A DNA stretch of 64,000 nucleotides from Marsupella aquatica (GCA_973895155.1 OZ316891.1:30008001-30072000); one strand, 5' to 3'; counted from the first letter of the stretch, positions 26,073 to 38,387 are shown. Numbers and translations are program-made. The notes: generated by a model from the letters alone, not told the origin.

Positions 26073-26660
26073 GTGAAAAAACTCATTATTCTTGATGTAA
26101 ACAAAGTTATTTTGTTAAGTGTGTATTCTACCAAACTACTTGACCAAAGTGCCGGAGTTCGGGTCAGGTCTAAGTTCATCTACAAGAGGCCGTATTTGCG
26201 CGAGGTTCTAGATTTTTGCAAAGCAAACTTCGACGTTGCAATTTGGTCCTGCATGCAATGGCACAATCTTAAGCCTATCCTTCAAACTGTATTGACTAGT
26301 GATGACAGAAAACAGTTAAAATTTATTGCTACTCAACAGGACACAGTTCGAGTTGGCAACCATTTCAAAACCCAAAAACCAATTTTCTTGAAAGAGTTGA
26401 AAAATCTGCGTTCGAAACTAGAAAATGACTATTATAGTGAAAACATTATACTCATTGATGACTCTCCTTACAAAACGTGCCTAAATCCATTTTACTCTTC
26501 TCTCTACCCTGAACCGTATTCTGGACAGATAGCGGACAATTTTTTCCCCAACACTCTTATTCCATACCTCAAAACACTCCTGAACTCTTCCGAAACAATG
26601 CACAAAACCATACAAAACAAATATCCTACTTGGTCATTGTCTGCACTAGTTGAAGATTGA
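26073..26660 (+). CDS. HAD-family FCP1-like phosphatase, terminal exon
   Basis: The protein resembles the plant FCP1-homology HAD family, putative phosphatases of unknown substrate. Motif I is IILDVN with the nucleophile Asp kept and Asn at +2, as in plant members. Motif II is the Ser in IWSCM, the motif III Lys lies near FKTQKP, and motif IV is IILIDDSPYK. RPYLREVLDFCK and the closing NKYPTWS are also family-typical. The frame starts directly after a good acceptor (ttgatgtacag) with GTG, not ATG, so at least one upstream exon is missing from this entry. The donor at 25757 of the preceding gene is in the matching phase, which suggests a fusion to that acidic protein. 196 codons, uninterrupted. 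Confidence 0.75.
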   Translation: MKKLIILDVNKVILLSVYSTKLLDQSAGVRVRSKFIYKRPYLREVLDFCKANFDVAIWSCMQWHNLKPILQTVLTSDDRKQLKFIATQQDTVRVGNHFKTQKPIFLKELKNLRSKLENDYYSENIILIDDSPYKTCLNPFYSSLYPEPYSGQIADNFFPNTLIPYLKTLLNSSETMHKTIQNKYPTWSLSALVED

Positions 26661-26881
26661 GAAGAAAATAGAATGATCTGGTCAACTAATGACACTGTGA
26701 GGTTAGAGAGTGACCCACATCACCTCAAACAATTTAATGAGTACGCTGACGTTGTTTTTCAATAAATGTAAGGACTCTTTTTTTCTCATGCATATTTAAT
26801 GTTAATGTTTTATTTAGTTTATTGCCTCTTTTGTTTTGTATTATTTAATGCTCAATTGCTGACATGTTTTGTGTTGTGCAG

Positions 26882-27505
26882 ATTATAAAATTTGTTTCTA
26901 CCCGAAAATTACTTCTTTTCCATGTTGAAAGCATTCTCGTCTTCTCCGCTGGGTTCTCAAGGCATTTAAGAAATTCGACTGCCTTCTGCGTTAAGAAGAA
27001 AATGATCTTTCCTAGACCATTTGTTCAAGAGTTTTTAAACTTTTGCTCTGAAAACTTTGACATTGGATTTTGGTCCCGGAATCATACTGATTGGTATGAA
27101 GTGGCCGATCATGTTGATCCACTTCTCACTGAGAAGGCTCTTGAAAGTTTTAAGATACTATGGTGCCGACGAGACGACCTTAAGTCAAATCAGTGTGGAA
27201 TGAATATCAAGATTGTTATGAAAGAAGCCCCTGGGTATTTATATGAAAATGTAGTACTCTTAGGAGAGGCAGCATCTATAAGTTTTGATTCTCCATATTA
27301 TGCTGCACTTCATCCAAAACCCTTTTACGGTGATCTAGGTGACCAGTTTTTAGAAAACACTCTCATGCCCTATCTTCTAAGACTTGCTCACTCAAAGGTT
27401 AGTGCACATAGATTTATTAAATCCAACTATCCATTGTGGTCAATGAGGCCTAGAGAAGAATTCCAAAAAAGTAGAGACATTAAGGTGTCTATTTACAAAG
27501 ATTAA
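26882..27505 (+). CDS. HAD-like pseudoenzyme exon, tandem paralogue
   Basis: A second copy of the HAD exon, again beginning right after an acceptor (tgttgtgcag) in phase 0 and ending in TAA. RPFVQEFLNFCSENFDIGFWS, the HPKPFYGD segment and SNYPLWS align with the upstream copy. The motif I Asp is replaced by His (LLLFHVES) and the motif IV Asp pair by Gly-Glu (VVLLGEAAS), so catalysis is unlikely. The reading frame is intact over about 207 codons. It could be an alternative 3' terminal exon of the same gene or a diverged tandem duplicate. 27506-28394 holds nothing I can support. Confidence 0.65.
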   Translation: MIKFVSTRKLLLFHVESILVFSAGFSRHLRNSTAFCVKKKMIFPRPFVQEFLNFCSENFDIGFWSRNHTDWYEVADHVDPLLTEKALESFKILWCRRDDLKSNQCGMNIKIVMKEAPGYLYENVVLLGEAASISFDSPYYAALHPKPFYGDLGDQFLENTLMPYLLRLAHSKVSAHRFIKSNYPLWSMRPREEFQKSRDIKVSIYKD

Positions 27506-28394
27506 ATAGAGTTATTTAAATTTGGTTTTAGATTAAAGACTACGTTTCATATTGTCTGTGATACTACATTCACTATAATAAAAAGTGTGCAAGTTACATT
27601 ATCTTTAAAGCTCTATCTTGAATTACTCTCTATTGCAAATGAATTTGATGTTTATGTTAAATTTTTCATTCCGAGTAAACCTCCATGTACTATGTACACT
27701 ATATGTTCACAAACAGGATATTTTTTATTGCTACGCTCCATGGATTGTGAAAGTATTATCCTTGTGTATGGTTTAAAGAGAATCATATACCAAAAAAATA
27801 CATGTATAATACAATCATAATTAAATATAATATTAAATAATATACACTATGAATTCCGGACTTAATTAATTCTGGTTTTGTCTAAATTGGGGTTAATGGA
27901 CTTTTTGATAATTATTGTTATTTTTGTCTTAGTACATATATTTCTAGAAAATGATGGCAGTTCTAAGTTACTTGGATGTCATCCTAGTTTGAATATAAGA
28001 TATTTAACTTGTCTAGCATTTCATTGTTGCTTAGATAATGATCCTATCCAAGCTAGATGTTTTGAGTATAGATGCTATCCAAGCTTATGTGTTATTACAC
28101 ACGTTCTATCTATTTTCAACCAAATGAACACTTTTTATCACCCAAATGTTTTTTTAATATTATCCAAATTAATATTTTCTTTGCCCAAATGTCTATTTTT
28201 TTGCTCCAAATTTATAATTCATGATGCTTAAATTTTCATTTTTCATCCTTCAAATTTACAATTCTTATGCCTAAAAGTGTGTTTTTAAATGCCCAAATTT
28301 CCAAATCTTCTTTATAATTCCACTTTTAATGAATATAGTGATCTTCAAGCTCAGGGGTTTAAAGAAGAAGGGGTTGGCGCCTTCTACGTTCAAG

Positions 28395-28611
28395 CTTGGG
28401 GGTTTCACTTCCACAAAAATGGCATATCACGTGCGACGAAGTATAGGGTCATTTTATTGGTTCAAAGGGAAGACTTAAGAATTTTATGAGACTGAAGAAC
28501 AATAGGGTCTTTTAAATCCAATTATGAGACTTATAAGAACATTACTAGGGGGTCCGAGGCCTAAAAACGTCGCAGGTGATGGGGAGGCATCCATATAGTG
28601 AGACCCCCATG
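28395..28611 (+). mobile_element. MITE copy A (deleted), 217 bp
   Basis: Starts CTTGGGGGTTTCACT and ends AGTGAGACCCCCATG. Flanked by CGTTCAAG and CCTTCAAG, an 8-bp duplication with one difference. It shares the interior with copies B, C and D but lacks about 80 bp. It is non-coding. Confidence 0.8.
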
Positions 28612-29295
28612 CCTTCAAGCTTCCAATCGATTGTGGCAAGAGCGGGGGTAAGAGTCTTTCGATCGGATCAAGGTAACAATGTAGTGAAGGTTTTCCTGGG
28701 GGTTTTTCTGTTTCGGATGCAAGTTACTTCCATATAGTGTATTGTTGCCCACTCCTATCGTTTAAATGTTGGATAGTAAGTCCAAGTCTATTCTGCTCTA
28801 TAAATAGATAGAATGTGCGCCTGGCTCTTCAACGCCAATTCCATTTTGTATACCTCCGTGTCTCTCAGCGCTCATTACTGCCCCAAGATTGCAGACTGAG
28901 TGAACATCCTTTTCTTGGCTAAAGTAGTTCACGTATGCTAAAGGAAGGCATTTAATATTAGCCACATGCTTCTACCATTGCAATTTTGTAATATTTCCGG
29001 TTGAGTCATTCTTATGGGATGGCTTTGTTCGGGGCTTTGTTTTAATTGATGTTCATTCTTGTCTCTTCTCTATAGGTGAAGCGCAAGGCTAGGCAAACAT
29101 TTGCTAGGCTTGTTACACTAGCGGAACAACAATTGGGGAGAAAGCAGTGGGGAAAGCAGTCGGTCAACTTTTAAGTGTTGGTGAGTATGCTTAACTTCTT
29201 GAAATCTGTACTAGGTCCTCGGATGAATACCTTGTGTTAAATTTGCCTTATTCTTCAAGGACAGGATCCCACATGTCTTTTTGCAATTTACTAGC

Positions 29296-29320
29296 AACAC
29301 GATTTCGGACCGAACGAGAA
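29296..29320 (+). repeat. Left terminal inverted repeat
   Basis: 25 bp beginning AACACGATTTCGG. It pairs with 44406-44430 with one mismatch and is preceded by TAGC. Confidence 0.75.
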
Positions 29321-29832
29321 CTATTTCCTCTAAACAAGAAGTGTATTTTTATTTTCCGCCGAATCTCGCGAAATCGGCAGTTTTTTTCATCAAAAACGCA
29401 TTTTTGGGGAAATAATATAATTCGTATCGGAGTTCGGATTGAAACAACAAATTTAATAATGATCAAAACCAATGAAATTCATGCTAACAAACATTCATAT
29501 TATCAAGGAACAATTAGATCCAAAAAACTTTCTCCTCGACCTCATATTCACGCTCTCCGAAGATATATGAAAGGTCTTATCTATAAATCCATATCCATGT
29601 TTCGAGCCAAGTGCGATAACTGTATCGAACTCCGGATTTGAGCCATGAAAACTCCGACCCAATCTCAGGTTTCTCAGTTTTTGGATATTTACCAAAAATA
29701 TTTTACATCACAGTCGATAAGAATTACTGCACGGTTCGTCAAATTTACCTTGCAGTTACCTCCGCAATTGACCAGTTACCTCCGCAAGTGACCATAGTCA
29801 ACATGCCATTCTTTCAACAGCAATGCGCAGTC

Positions 29833-30045
29833 CGATAAAATTATCGCGAAAACTACGGGCGACAAAAATACTAGTCGACAATACTAAGATCCTTCGGTTC
29901 ATCGGTTAAATTTCAAAATTCCTATCCATATGAAGAAAACTCTTCACAATACCAACATCAGATAAATTTATCGCTTCAATTTCAAAATTGCAACTTCCAT
30001 ATGAAGGAACCACTTTTGCAATACCAACATCAGATAAATTTATCG
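29833..30045. repeat. Left subterminal palindrome cluster
   Basis: Palindromes at 29833 (CGATAAAATTATCG), 29961 and 30033 (GATAAATTTATCG). The last two lie in a tandem repeat of about 70 bp that starts near TACCAACATC. They sit 110-360 bp upstream of the DUF7869 gene's core promoter. Confidence 0.8.
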
Positions 30046-30151
30046 CTTCAATTTCAAAACTATATAATTTTGCCACGATGCACGTATGAGAATGAAATTG
30101 GAAATCCAAGAAATATACCCTTTTCTGCTATTTTGTCGTTTAGGGTGACAG

Positions 30152-30200
30152 CCAATCAAAAGTGGACACGTGGGCCAACCCCTCAACAGACACTATAAAA
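30152..30200 (+). promoter_or_regulatory. Core promoter of the DUF7869-type gene
   Basis: A CCAAT box at 30152, a CACGTG G-box at 30167 and TATAAAA at 30194 lie in canonical order about 115-160 bp upstream of the chosen ATG (30315). Transcription would start near 30225 and run into the element. Confidence 0.7.
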
Positions 30201-30314
30201 GGGCCACCGCCGATAAGTTTTTGGCGTCATTATCGAGAGTAGAGTTTTGGGAGTTGTGTTCTTGGAGCAACATTCTGTCCGTTGAGCCTTTCGTTTTCCC
30301 TGATTGTGGGAGGA

Positions 30315-33300
30315 ATGCAAAGCCCCATAGTGTCTCGGATAGCCATGTCTCAATCAGACACAGATTCACCTTCCAGTTCAGTTGAATCCTCTCCTAATCT
30401 TGTCGCTCGCTGTTTGCCAAGTCGCATACTTAAAGCTCTACCTCTCTCACAGCAAATAGTGCCCAAAATCTCTGACTCAGATTCTGATGCAAGTTCTGGT
30501 CCTGAGCCCAGTGCTTACTATGTGTTGCCTAGTAAACCTGAGAAGCGTCGTCTCTTGAGCGTTCCATCGCCAAGAAATGAGAAACTTTCAATCCCAAGTT
30601 TACGTCCGAGACGTCGCTTCAGGCCATCCATCCCGGGTTATGGAGAGGGTATCCGGCGACCGATACGCGTATCACAGTCGGCATTCAAGTCGCCACATTC
30701 AACACAAGTTCAACGACGGATCTTTCAGTCTCCGGGTGAGGATCGGGACACAGAAATACAAAGACCAATACGGCGATCGGTCTTTGCATTGCCTGGACTG
30801 GATGTGCGAGCAAGCGAGGGAATCGGACTGCGAAGTCCAGACTCGGTCCTTTCTCGAATGGTCCGTGGGAATCGTGGTGAACAAGTGCTCAATTTTCCAG
30901 CAGCTCGCAGAGTCGTTGGGACTGCACGTGCGAATCCAGAATCTCCAAGTTCTCAAGGGCGGACTGTCATTGGTTCCAGGCTCCAAGTATCGAGGAGAGG
31001 TCTTAATGGCGTTTGGGTTATGTATAGAGAGCCACGGAGTCCAATTGTGTTTTCAGATGAGTCGAGTGCATTGGAGGACGAAGATGAGGAAGGAGATAGA
31101 GAATCCGATATAATAGCACAAGTTGTGTCTGAATGTTTAGAAGGAGCTGTCGAAGAGAATAGCTATAGTCGTCTATTCAGTGGCCCTCTAAATGCGTCAA
31201 GAAGATCTATAGAGGATGGTAGCTCAGCAGAGAGTGATGCATCTATTCGCGAGGCACCTGAAGGACCCGAAAATGCCAATGTTATGAACGGATTTCAGGT
31301 TGTAGAGAAGTCAAATGAGCCTAGTAAAAAAGATAGGGACCGAATTACTAGGAAAGACAATGTGATAAATGACAAATTGAATAGAAACAAAATGAGAGAA
31401 ATTCATAAGTATTCGTGTTGTGATAATTACTGTCTGCAGAATTTGGGTCTGCTAGCCATGACGAAACAACGCACTTATTAAGTCTATGGGCTATCCTACC
31501 CAGAGAAGAACGTCCTTCTAAGAGGATGTGTGAAGGGTGGGCATGCTGGTGCAAGTGGTTACTCAGTTAGCGGTAGATCCTTTTGTCGAAGAAATTATTT
31601 TCACTGGGAAATAATCGTCTCCAAAAAATCTCGCAGAACATATTTTCTCGGATACAGATTGGTACAGTTTGTCGAGAAAAATCACCCGCATATCTTGGTC
31701 TCGTCCAATGGCTAGATGATTTTTTTTCCACAAATGTCGAGAGTCTCCCCAACAATGATATCTTTCATTTACCTGACAATTGGACAAAAATAGAAGTTTT
31801 TGATGCCTTCCAGTCCGAAACTCTAATGCGCCAAGAACAAGGCATGACATATTCGTGGTTTGTTCGCATTTGGAACAAGGAGTTTCCTCGCGTGCGCATC
31901 CCCAAAAGGAGCCGTTTCTCCACCTGCGCCCCGTGTACTGAATTCAAAGCACTCCGTGACAAGGCAACACTCGAAGCAGAAAAGAGTAAATTTCTAAACC
32001 TGTGTGTTACTCCCGATAATTTTATCGGGTTGAGTATTCATGTGCTTCTTCTTTGGCCATGTGAGTGAATATATCGTTTGAACAGTTTGAATACTGAACC
32101 TGATAAATTTATCGTTGTCACAGTTTTTCATTACGGTCTTGTGTTTGAATACTGAACCCGATAAATTTATCGTTGTCAGGGTTTATCATTACGGTCTCGT
32201 GTTTGAATACTGAACCCGATAAATTTATCGCTGTCAGGGTTCAATATTGCGGTTATCATGTTTTGTCCTAAATTTTTTTATTGTTGTAGGAAAATTCTCA
32301 ACATTGCTAAACGAGCATCGGAAGGCACAAGCAGTCGAGAGGGAGAAGTTAGCAAAGCACCGGAGCAAATGTTACAAGAGTCCGGAGAAATATTTGGGCA
32401 TCTGTATTGATGGAATGGATCAAAAGAAGACAGAGTTACCTCATTTCATTCGGTGTCCGAAGAATATGGATGAAAAGTATTTCATCCCCGTACACATAGT
32501 GGGTTGTTTGATCTTCAACAAACAATTAAGTTCAAATGTTTTTTTGAACTATCCAAATATTCACAATGATAGCAACCTGACCATCCACGTTATCCAGCAT
32601 ATTCTGAATACCTGGGAAGGTCTGCTCCCTCCAGTGCTTTACCTCCAGCTTGATAACACAGCTCGGGAAAACAAGAATAAATATCTTATGGCATATTTGA
32701 ATATGTTGGTGGAGATAGGTGTTTTCCAGAAAATAAAGGTTGGTTTCCTATTGGTGGGGCACACCCATGATCAAATTGATCAAATGTTTAGCAAGTTTTC
32801 TTCAAAATTGAACAAGCGGAAAGCTTTCCAGTTGGACACTCTTTCAGCAATCATAGAGGAATCCTACAATCCTACGACAAAGATATTTTTCGTCGACGAG
32901 GTTGCCGATTTCAAGAAATTTGTGTCAGACAAGGATCAAGCAAATGACAAGGATATGGATGGTCAGGTTCTACGTACTCTCCACGGCATAAGTGCTCAAA
33001 AACAATTTTGGATTACTAGAGTACTCGAAGATGGAAGTGCTCGGTCCGTAAATTCCATGCCAAACATCTTTCAACGACAATCGATTGGGGGGAGACGGTG
33101 GATTTTGTTCGGTACATTCCATCATCTGGAATGTGGGTCGCACCACAAATGGCATTGAAGTCGGCCACGGGAGCGACAGGAGACAATGAAGAGCAAGAGA
33201 ATGATGCTGAGGAACAAGATGAGCGGGCGGCTCAAAGTTATTTGTCAACTCTTCAAAAATATTGAAGAGCAATTGAAGATGGATTCAATTACTTTGACGA

Positions 33301-33886
33301 CGCAGATCGTCTATGGTGGGGTCGTTTTTTTTACAAACAAAAAGAAGTGATTCAACACCACCTGAAACCTGCACAATGGAGTTTTGATTGGAGTTGGCCC
33401 AAGGTAAACGTACAGAGAGAACTTCCGAGTAATCCTACGGAAGCAGCAATGGAACCTAGCTTGGTTGATAAAGTAGCGGGTGTGAGGACAGTCATGTATT
33501 CCGGAAGTCGAAGAAAAGTCACGGAAATTGGAGACTTCAAGGATCTAGAGGTGAATACTAAATTTGCAATGATATGTGTAGTAGCCCATCAGGATCCCAA
33601 GGGAAGACCATTCTGGATGGCAAAAGTGATTGAGATTCTCACAAGAATTAACGACATCCCGGAGCGGATTAAAATCACTTGGTATGCAATGGATTCGGAG
33701 GAAGAGTCTGCAATTGAAGGCAAATATTATCCGGAGAAAGAGGCTTCGTCTAGCAAAGTACTGGAGGATGAATTGTCCCTATCAGAAACTGCCGTTTATG
33801 CGTATAACTTTGCGTTATTGGCAAATAGTACTCTCCCTACAAACAAGATGAATCATTCAAAATGCAATGGAGACTGTAGTCATTGA
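30315..33886 (+). pseudogene. DUF7869-type transposase-related protein, disrupted
   Basis: Candidate transposase of the element. Exons are 30315-31985 and 32290-33886, about 1,090 aa. The first 330 aa are Ser/Arg/Pro-rich with acidic patches. A CCDNYCLQN Cys motif follows near residue 370, then a TKIEVFDAF / FPRVRIPKRSRFSTCAPC region (Cys pair), a charged helix, and an RNase H-like core: ICIDGMDQKKT, YLQLDNTARENKN and GHTHDQIDQMF, matching the DUF7869 pattern with its acidic residues. A C-terminal SH3-like stretch (PFWMAKVIEI ... ITWYAMD) ends it. Breaks are an in-frame TAA (31479), a shift near 31575, a shift at the G run 33087-33092 and an in-frame TGA (33263). The donor GTAAAT at 31986 restores frame across the intron. 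It is a pseudogene unless the breaks are assembly errors. Confidence 0.7.
32012..32230. repeat. Intronic palindromes with 58-bp tandem repeat
   Basis: The single intron of the DUF7869-type gene carries CCGATAATTTTATCGG at 32013 and three palindromes at 32102, 32159 and 32217. The last three are in a 58-bp repeat with TTGAATACTGAACC before and TTGTCA after the palindrome. The intron is 304 bp, so repeats fill most of it. Confidence 0.85.
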
Positions 33887-34110
33887 TAGTCGAAGCTAGT
33901 TTCAGGTTTAAGTTATAATGGTTATCGTTCCCATGAATATGTACAGTGGTTATCGTTCTAGGACTATGTACTCCGAAGCTATAATGATATCTTTTTTTTT
34001 AAATAATTGCAATGACAAACCAGTTAGAGAATACAATGCTGCCCAATAAGATTATCGACAACTCCATTCCCCCAGCAGGAACACCGCGATAGTCCGATAT
34101 ATGCAAAGTC

Positions 34111-34183
34111 CGATAAATTTATCGCATTAATAAATGTGACAAAGGTTCTTCCTCATGGAATATAGAAGTCGATAAATTTATCG
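34111..34183. repeat. Two palindromes between convergent genes
   Basis: CGATAAATTTATCG at 34111-34124 and 34170-34183, in the gap between the stop codon of the + strand DUF7869-type gene (33886) and that of the - strand ParB-like gene (34228). A half-site lies near 34048. Confidence 0.85.
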
Positions 34184-34801
34184 ACAACTTCATTGGTGAT
34201 TGACATTATCCTAACGAGCACACGCAACTAATCTAATAACATGTCGTTGAGATCATCCTCATTTGGTGTTCTGGGAGGCTCTTCCTCAGTTTCTTCTTGT
34301 TCCTCTTCGGTCTTGTAGATAGGCAGTAATTCCAAAGTCATGAAGAAAACCGGAAAATTTTTAAATTTTTGAAGTAGTTAAACTATATTTGCTGATAACT
34401 CGAGTAAACTAAACTCTGCCGAAGATTAAGAGTTTAAGAGTTGAAGAGTTGAAGTGTTTAAGAGTTTACGGGTTTACGAGTAAACCCTACTTTAATAGTT
34501 TAAGAGTTTAAGAGTTGAAGAGTTGAAGTGTTTAATAGTTTAAGAGTTTAAGGGTTTACGAGTAAACCCTACTTTAAGACTTTACGACTTTAAGAGTTGC
34601 GACTTGCGAACTGGCGAGCCCCGCGATTGTGACAGGCTACGGCTAACTCCAACGGGACTTTGCAACAAAACGAGGAGCAGGCCTTGAAAGGGAAGGAATG
34701 CAAGACATAGGCGCTCACTCCTGACTTCTCTTCCGCTGCATCTTTCATCGCTCTCGACTCCAAACAATTCTTCACGTAGCTCAGTGAGCAGAATTTGAGC
34801 T

Positions 34802-37198
34802 ATGGCTGACTTGAACGCTGATGCACAGTATCGTGTTCAAACTCTGGCAATTCCTAAGAGTGTGGTCGCTCGAATTCCTTTGGCGCCCGACAGTTGTGAA
34901 AATTTGAGAACATCGTTATAGCAGCTCGGATTGGAACATCTACTCGCAATCCCTTGGAATGTGGAGCTCGACTCTTATTTACAGGATTTTGTGAGAGGAT
35001 CACTGATTGCCCCTGAATTTCGACAAACCATTCGAGCTCGGCCAAGTTTATGGACAGTTGAGCAAGTAGCTCATGCCTTCCGCTGCCCCTTAGATGGAGA
35101 AGGATTATATTCAAAGAAAAAAGATTTGTCCACTCCTTACTTTTCAGGGATTCGCCATCCTACCAATGGCTGGAATGTGACACAATGTACCTATCCGGAT
35201 TTGAGGATTCTTTTAGAATTTCTAGTGCCCATTCTCCATCCGAAGAGACCAACTATCTGCCCTGTGGCATTGGCGAATACTATCGTAGCTTCTCACAGTG
35301 GAGCTATTCAAGTAAATTGGGCGTTGTTACTTTTCAATGTGATGCACGATCAGGTGAGAAGTATGAAGGCAGGCAGACCTACTTGTCTACAAGTCTATCT
35401 ATCTCAGCTGTATCAAGCACATGACTGTTTACATCCGGAGGAGAAAACAGAAAGGGGATTACTTCTGATCGAGTTGGACATTGAGGAAGAAATTAGTGTA
35501 GCAGAATCAGAACAGGACATTCTGCTGAATTCCACTGATCAGGATGTTAATATGGAGGATGTCTCGATAGATGGTTCGGAATTTCCCCCTGAACACAACA
35601 TGGAGGTCATTTTATACTCTCCAAGAGAAATCAGTGGAACAGATCGACTTGAAGCTGAAGGAGACGAGATTTTTCCTGAGCAACAAGAAGTCGTTGTTGA
35701 ACCAACTATTACTGCCATACGAGGAGTCACCATGCCCCCTTTTTCGAAAGCAGAGTCAAATCAGCAGCTTATTGATAAGTTAATCTCTCTCTTCGGTTGC
35801 AGTGATGTTGAACTCTACGATGTTGTCTGTGATTTGAGATCCGAGGCAGTTAGCTTATCCTCTCCATTTCCAGATCAGCTAACCCCTGTCAGGACCGCTT
35901 CTCCCATTGAGAGGTCAGCACCAGAAGAATTTGTTGCTCTCACTCCTACTGTCCCACAGAATCTACCTCCAGAGCCAAGTGAACCTGTCTCAAGGATAGG
36001 AAACACAAGTTGTGTTGCAATTGTAACTGACCTACTGGAATTGCTTCAGTGTGAACCTGAGGAGATAATCTCTGTGGTTAGTGACTTAATTCCGAAGTAC
36101 ACAGAATTCAAAGGCCCTTCCAACCCGGGTGACTGCATTTATAGTCCAGATTCCAATTATGAGCCAACCGAGGGACCTATTTATACCCAACCACAATATG
36201 AACATCCTTCTGTTAGACAGGATCTTCCTGAGGATTCTGATCCACCCTCTGATTTTGATTCCATCCGATCTTATGACAACTCTGTCGAGTCGTCACCAAG
36301 GCAAGGATTTGAGGATGTTGACACTACCTTAAGATCTGATCCAAATTTAGTGGCAGTTGTCACCTCCTCTACTCAAACACCCCGGTATTCTGTCATTGAG
36401 AAAAGATATACACGACATCCAGAGTCTCAAGTGCAGAGGTACGTGGAGACTTGTAAGATAATGCAGGCCAACAGACCCCCAATTGGAGAGTTTTGGAGAT
36501 ACTACTACCTTAAGAAGACTGAGGCCAGTTACATATTTGACCTCAGAAGTTTCGGAACTTCAAGAGTGGAGATGGCTCAATTTGATGAGTTCTGGGCTGA
36601 CTCAATCTACTTCCGACCCATCCTTGCTATGATGCTACTTCAAGGGGATGTAGAAGTAGAAGATCCAGATTTGGTTTTGGCCTATTTCGGGAATTTTGCA
36701 GCTTACGCTCTGGACTTTGTGATTTCTTTTCTCATGCAGAGTAAGAAATCCACTTCTCACCAGAACTCTTACATCCCACGAGAGCCGAAGGTTGTCCTTG
36801 TTTCCACCAGTTCCCTAGCTGAGAAACAGAGGATCTGGAATAATGTCACTACTCAGACCCTGGCTCATTTCAACCGATATTTTAAGGATGTCAGATGGAG
36901 ACTTCGACCCTTCTATTCCAGGATGATGAGTAGTGATGAGTTCCTGTTTCATTATCCTCAAGTGTATGCTGCCACCTGCAACAACTATGATGTACTAGGG
37001 ATGTACAGAGAAGCTCTTCGTATAGATTCCTGTTATTTGATGAAGAGAATGCCTTTGATGTATCCTGAGAGACAACTAAGGTGCCTACCCTACTCTCGAG
37101 GATCACCACGTCAGACTAAGCTGATGGAGGTAACACAGAATCGGACTGTCACCTACGTGGAGCTGCTCGAACCCGATGATATTCGACAACAAGCTTGA
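34802..37198 (+). CDS. Large ORF of the retroelement, function unknown
   Basis: From ATG at 34802 the frame runs to TGA at 37196, broken only by TAG at 34919; without that stop it would be 798 aa. The first 200 aa look globular (YLQDFVRGSLIAPEFRQT, GWNVTQCTYPDLRILLEFLV). Residues 210-520 are acidic and Pro/Ser-rich with two similar LxxLFGCSDVELYDVV / LLECEPEEIISVV-like segments about 90 aa apart. The C-terminal 230 aa look globular again (RYFKDVRWRLRPFYSRMM). It may be a gag-like or accessory product. It lies upstream of the primer-binding site, so it is either LTR-encoded or the 3' ORF of a preceding element. Confidence 0.5.
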
Positions 37199-38387
37199 AG
37201 GAGACTATCTTTTTAGCTAGTATTGAAAAGTATAGTACTTTTACCAATTTTTCTAAATGTGTTGTAGAGCTTTAAAAGCTATGAGACTTCTTTAGGCTGT
37301 AGTCTGTACCTAGGAAACCCTGCTGGAAAAATTTCAGAGTTTTCCGAACCAGGAGTAGAAAGTTAAAAATAGTTGAATCTACTCAATTTTTAGTATACCG
37401 AAATTAAGAGTTTAAGAGTTTAAGTTTTTACGTTTTTAAGAGTTTAAGTTTTTAAGAGTTTAAGAGTTCATACTTAGCCATTTTTTCCGGCTTTCCACTT
37501 ATTGAATCGTCGTTTTGACTTTTTGAGGGTTATGAAGAGGCATGTCTCTTCGACCCTGTGACCTCTTATTCTGTAGTTCATCACTATTTATACCTCTTCC
37601 CCTAGTGTAGAGAGATGGTTAAGTTTTGCAGTTTTGCCTCTCCCTTGTGTTAAACTAGTTGATCATGAATCTATGAGTTCGAGATCAGGTTTAACATTTG
37701 GAGAGACTTACCTCCTTCTTGTATTTTGGAACCCAAATACTTGAAGTAAAACCTCAGTTATGAATCTCGTGAATTATAATGTCAGATTCCGCTTTGGTGA
37801 CACATTGTAATCTCACAAGTTCTTAGAGTTAACTCATTGAGTTTAAGTTACATTGGAAATGATGTTTTCACCTTCATGTTGCTTAGTACCATCTAAATGC
37901 TGAAGTATTTATCCTTTTAGATCTTGACTAAGTATCACTTAGGAAGAAAGGTCAAGACATGTTGCCGGCATTTTAAAAGGATACTCTAGTATGCAGTTTA
38001 GATCTGAAAAGCCGTGTGGATTTGGATTTCCTTAAAGTCATTCCATTATTACTTATGTCTAAGGAGTAACCTTGGTCTATTCCAGACTCCCTTAAGCATA
38101 CTCTGAGAGATTTTTCCTTGTGTTTTGTTAATTGCAATCTTTTGCTTAATTGAAGGTTATCTGATGTTGAGTTATCATCAAAAACTACTCACCGCTGTGG
38201 AGCGATCTTCAAAGTACCTGATTAAAGTAGTCAAGATTGATTACTATGTGTGACACAAGAGCTTAAGGCTTTATTTTTAGTTTATTTCATCAAACCAACC
38301 CAATCTTGTTCTTAACGGGAACGAATACCGAGTTTAGAGACGTAAAAGAGTTCTTTTGATTCTCTATAGCAAACTACATGAGATTTT

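Noticed and set aside
29234-29838. Frames overlapping the left end of the element
   Set aside because: They cross the terminal repeat and subterminal DNA and show no protein-like pattern.
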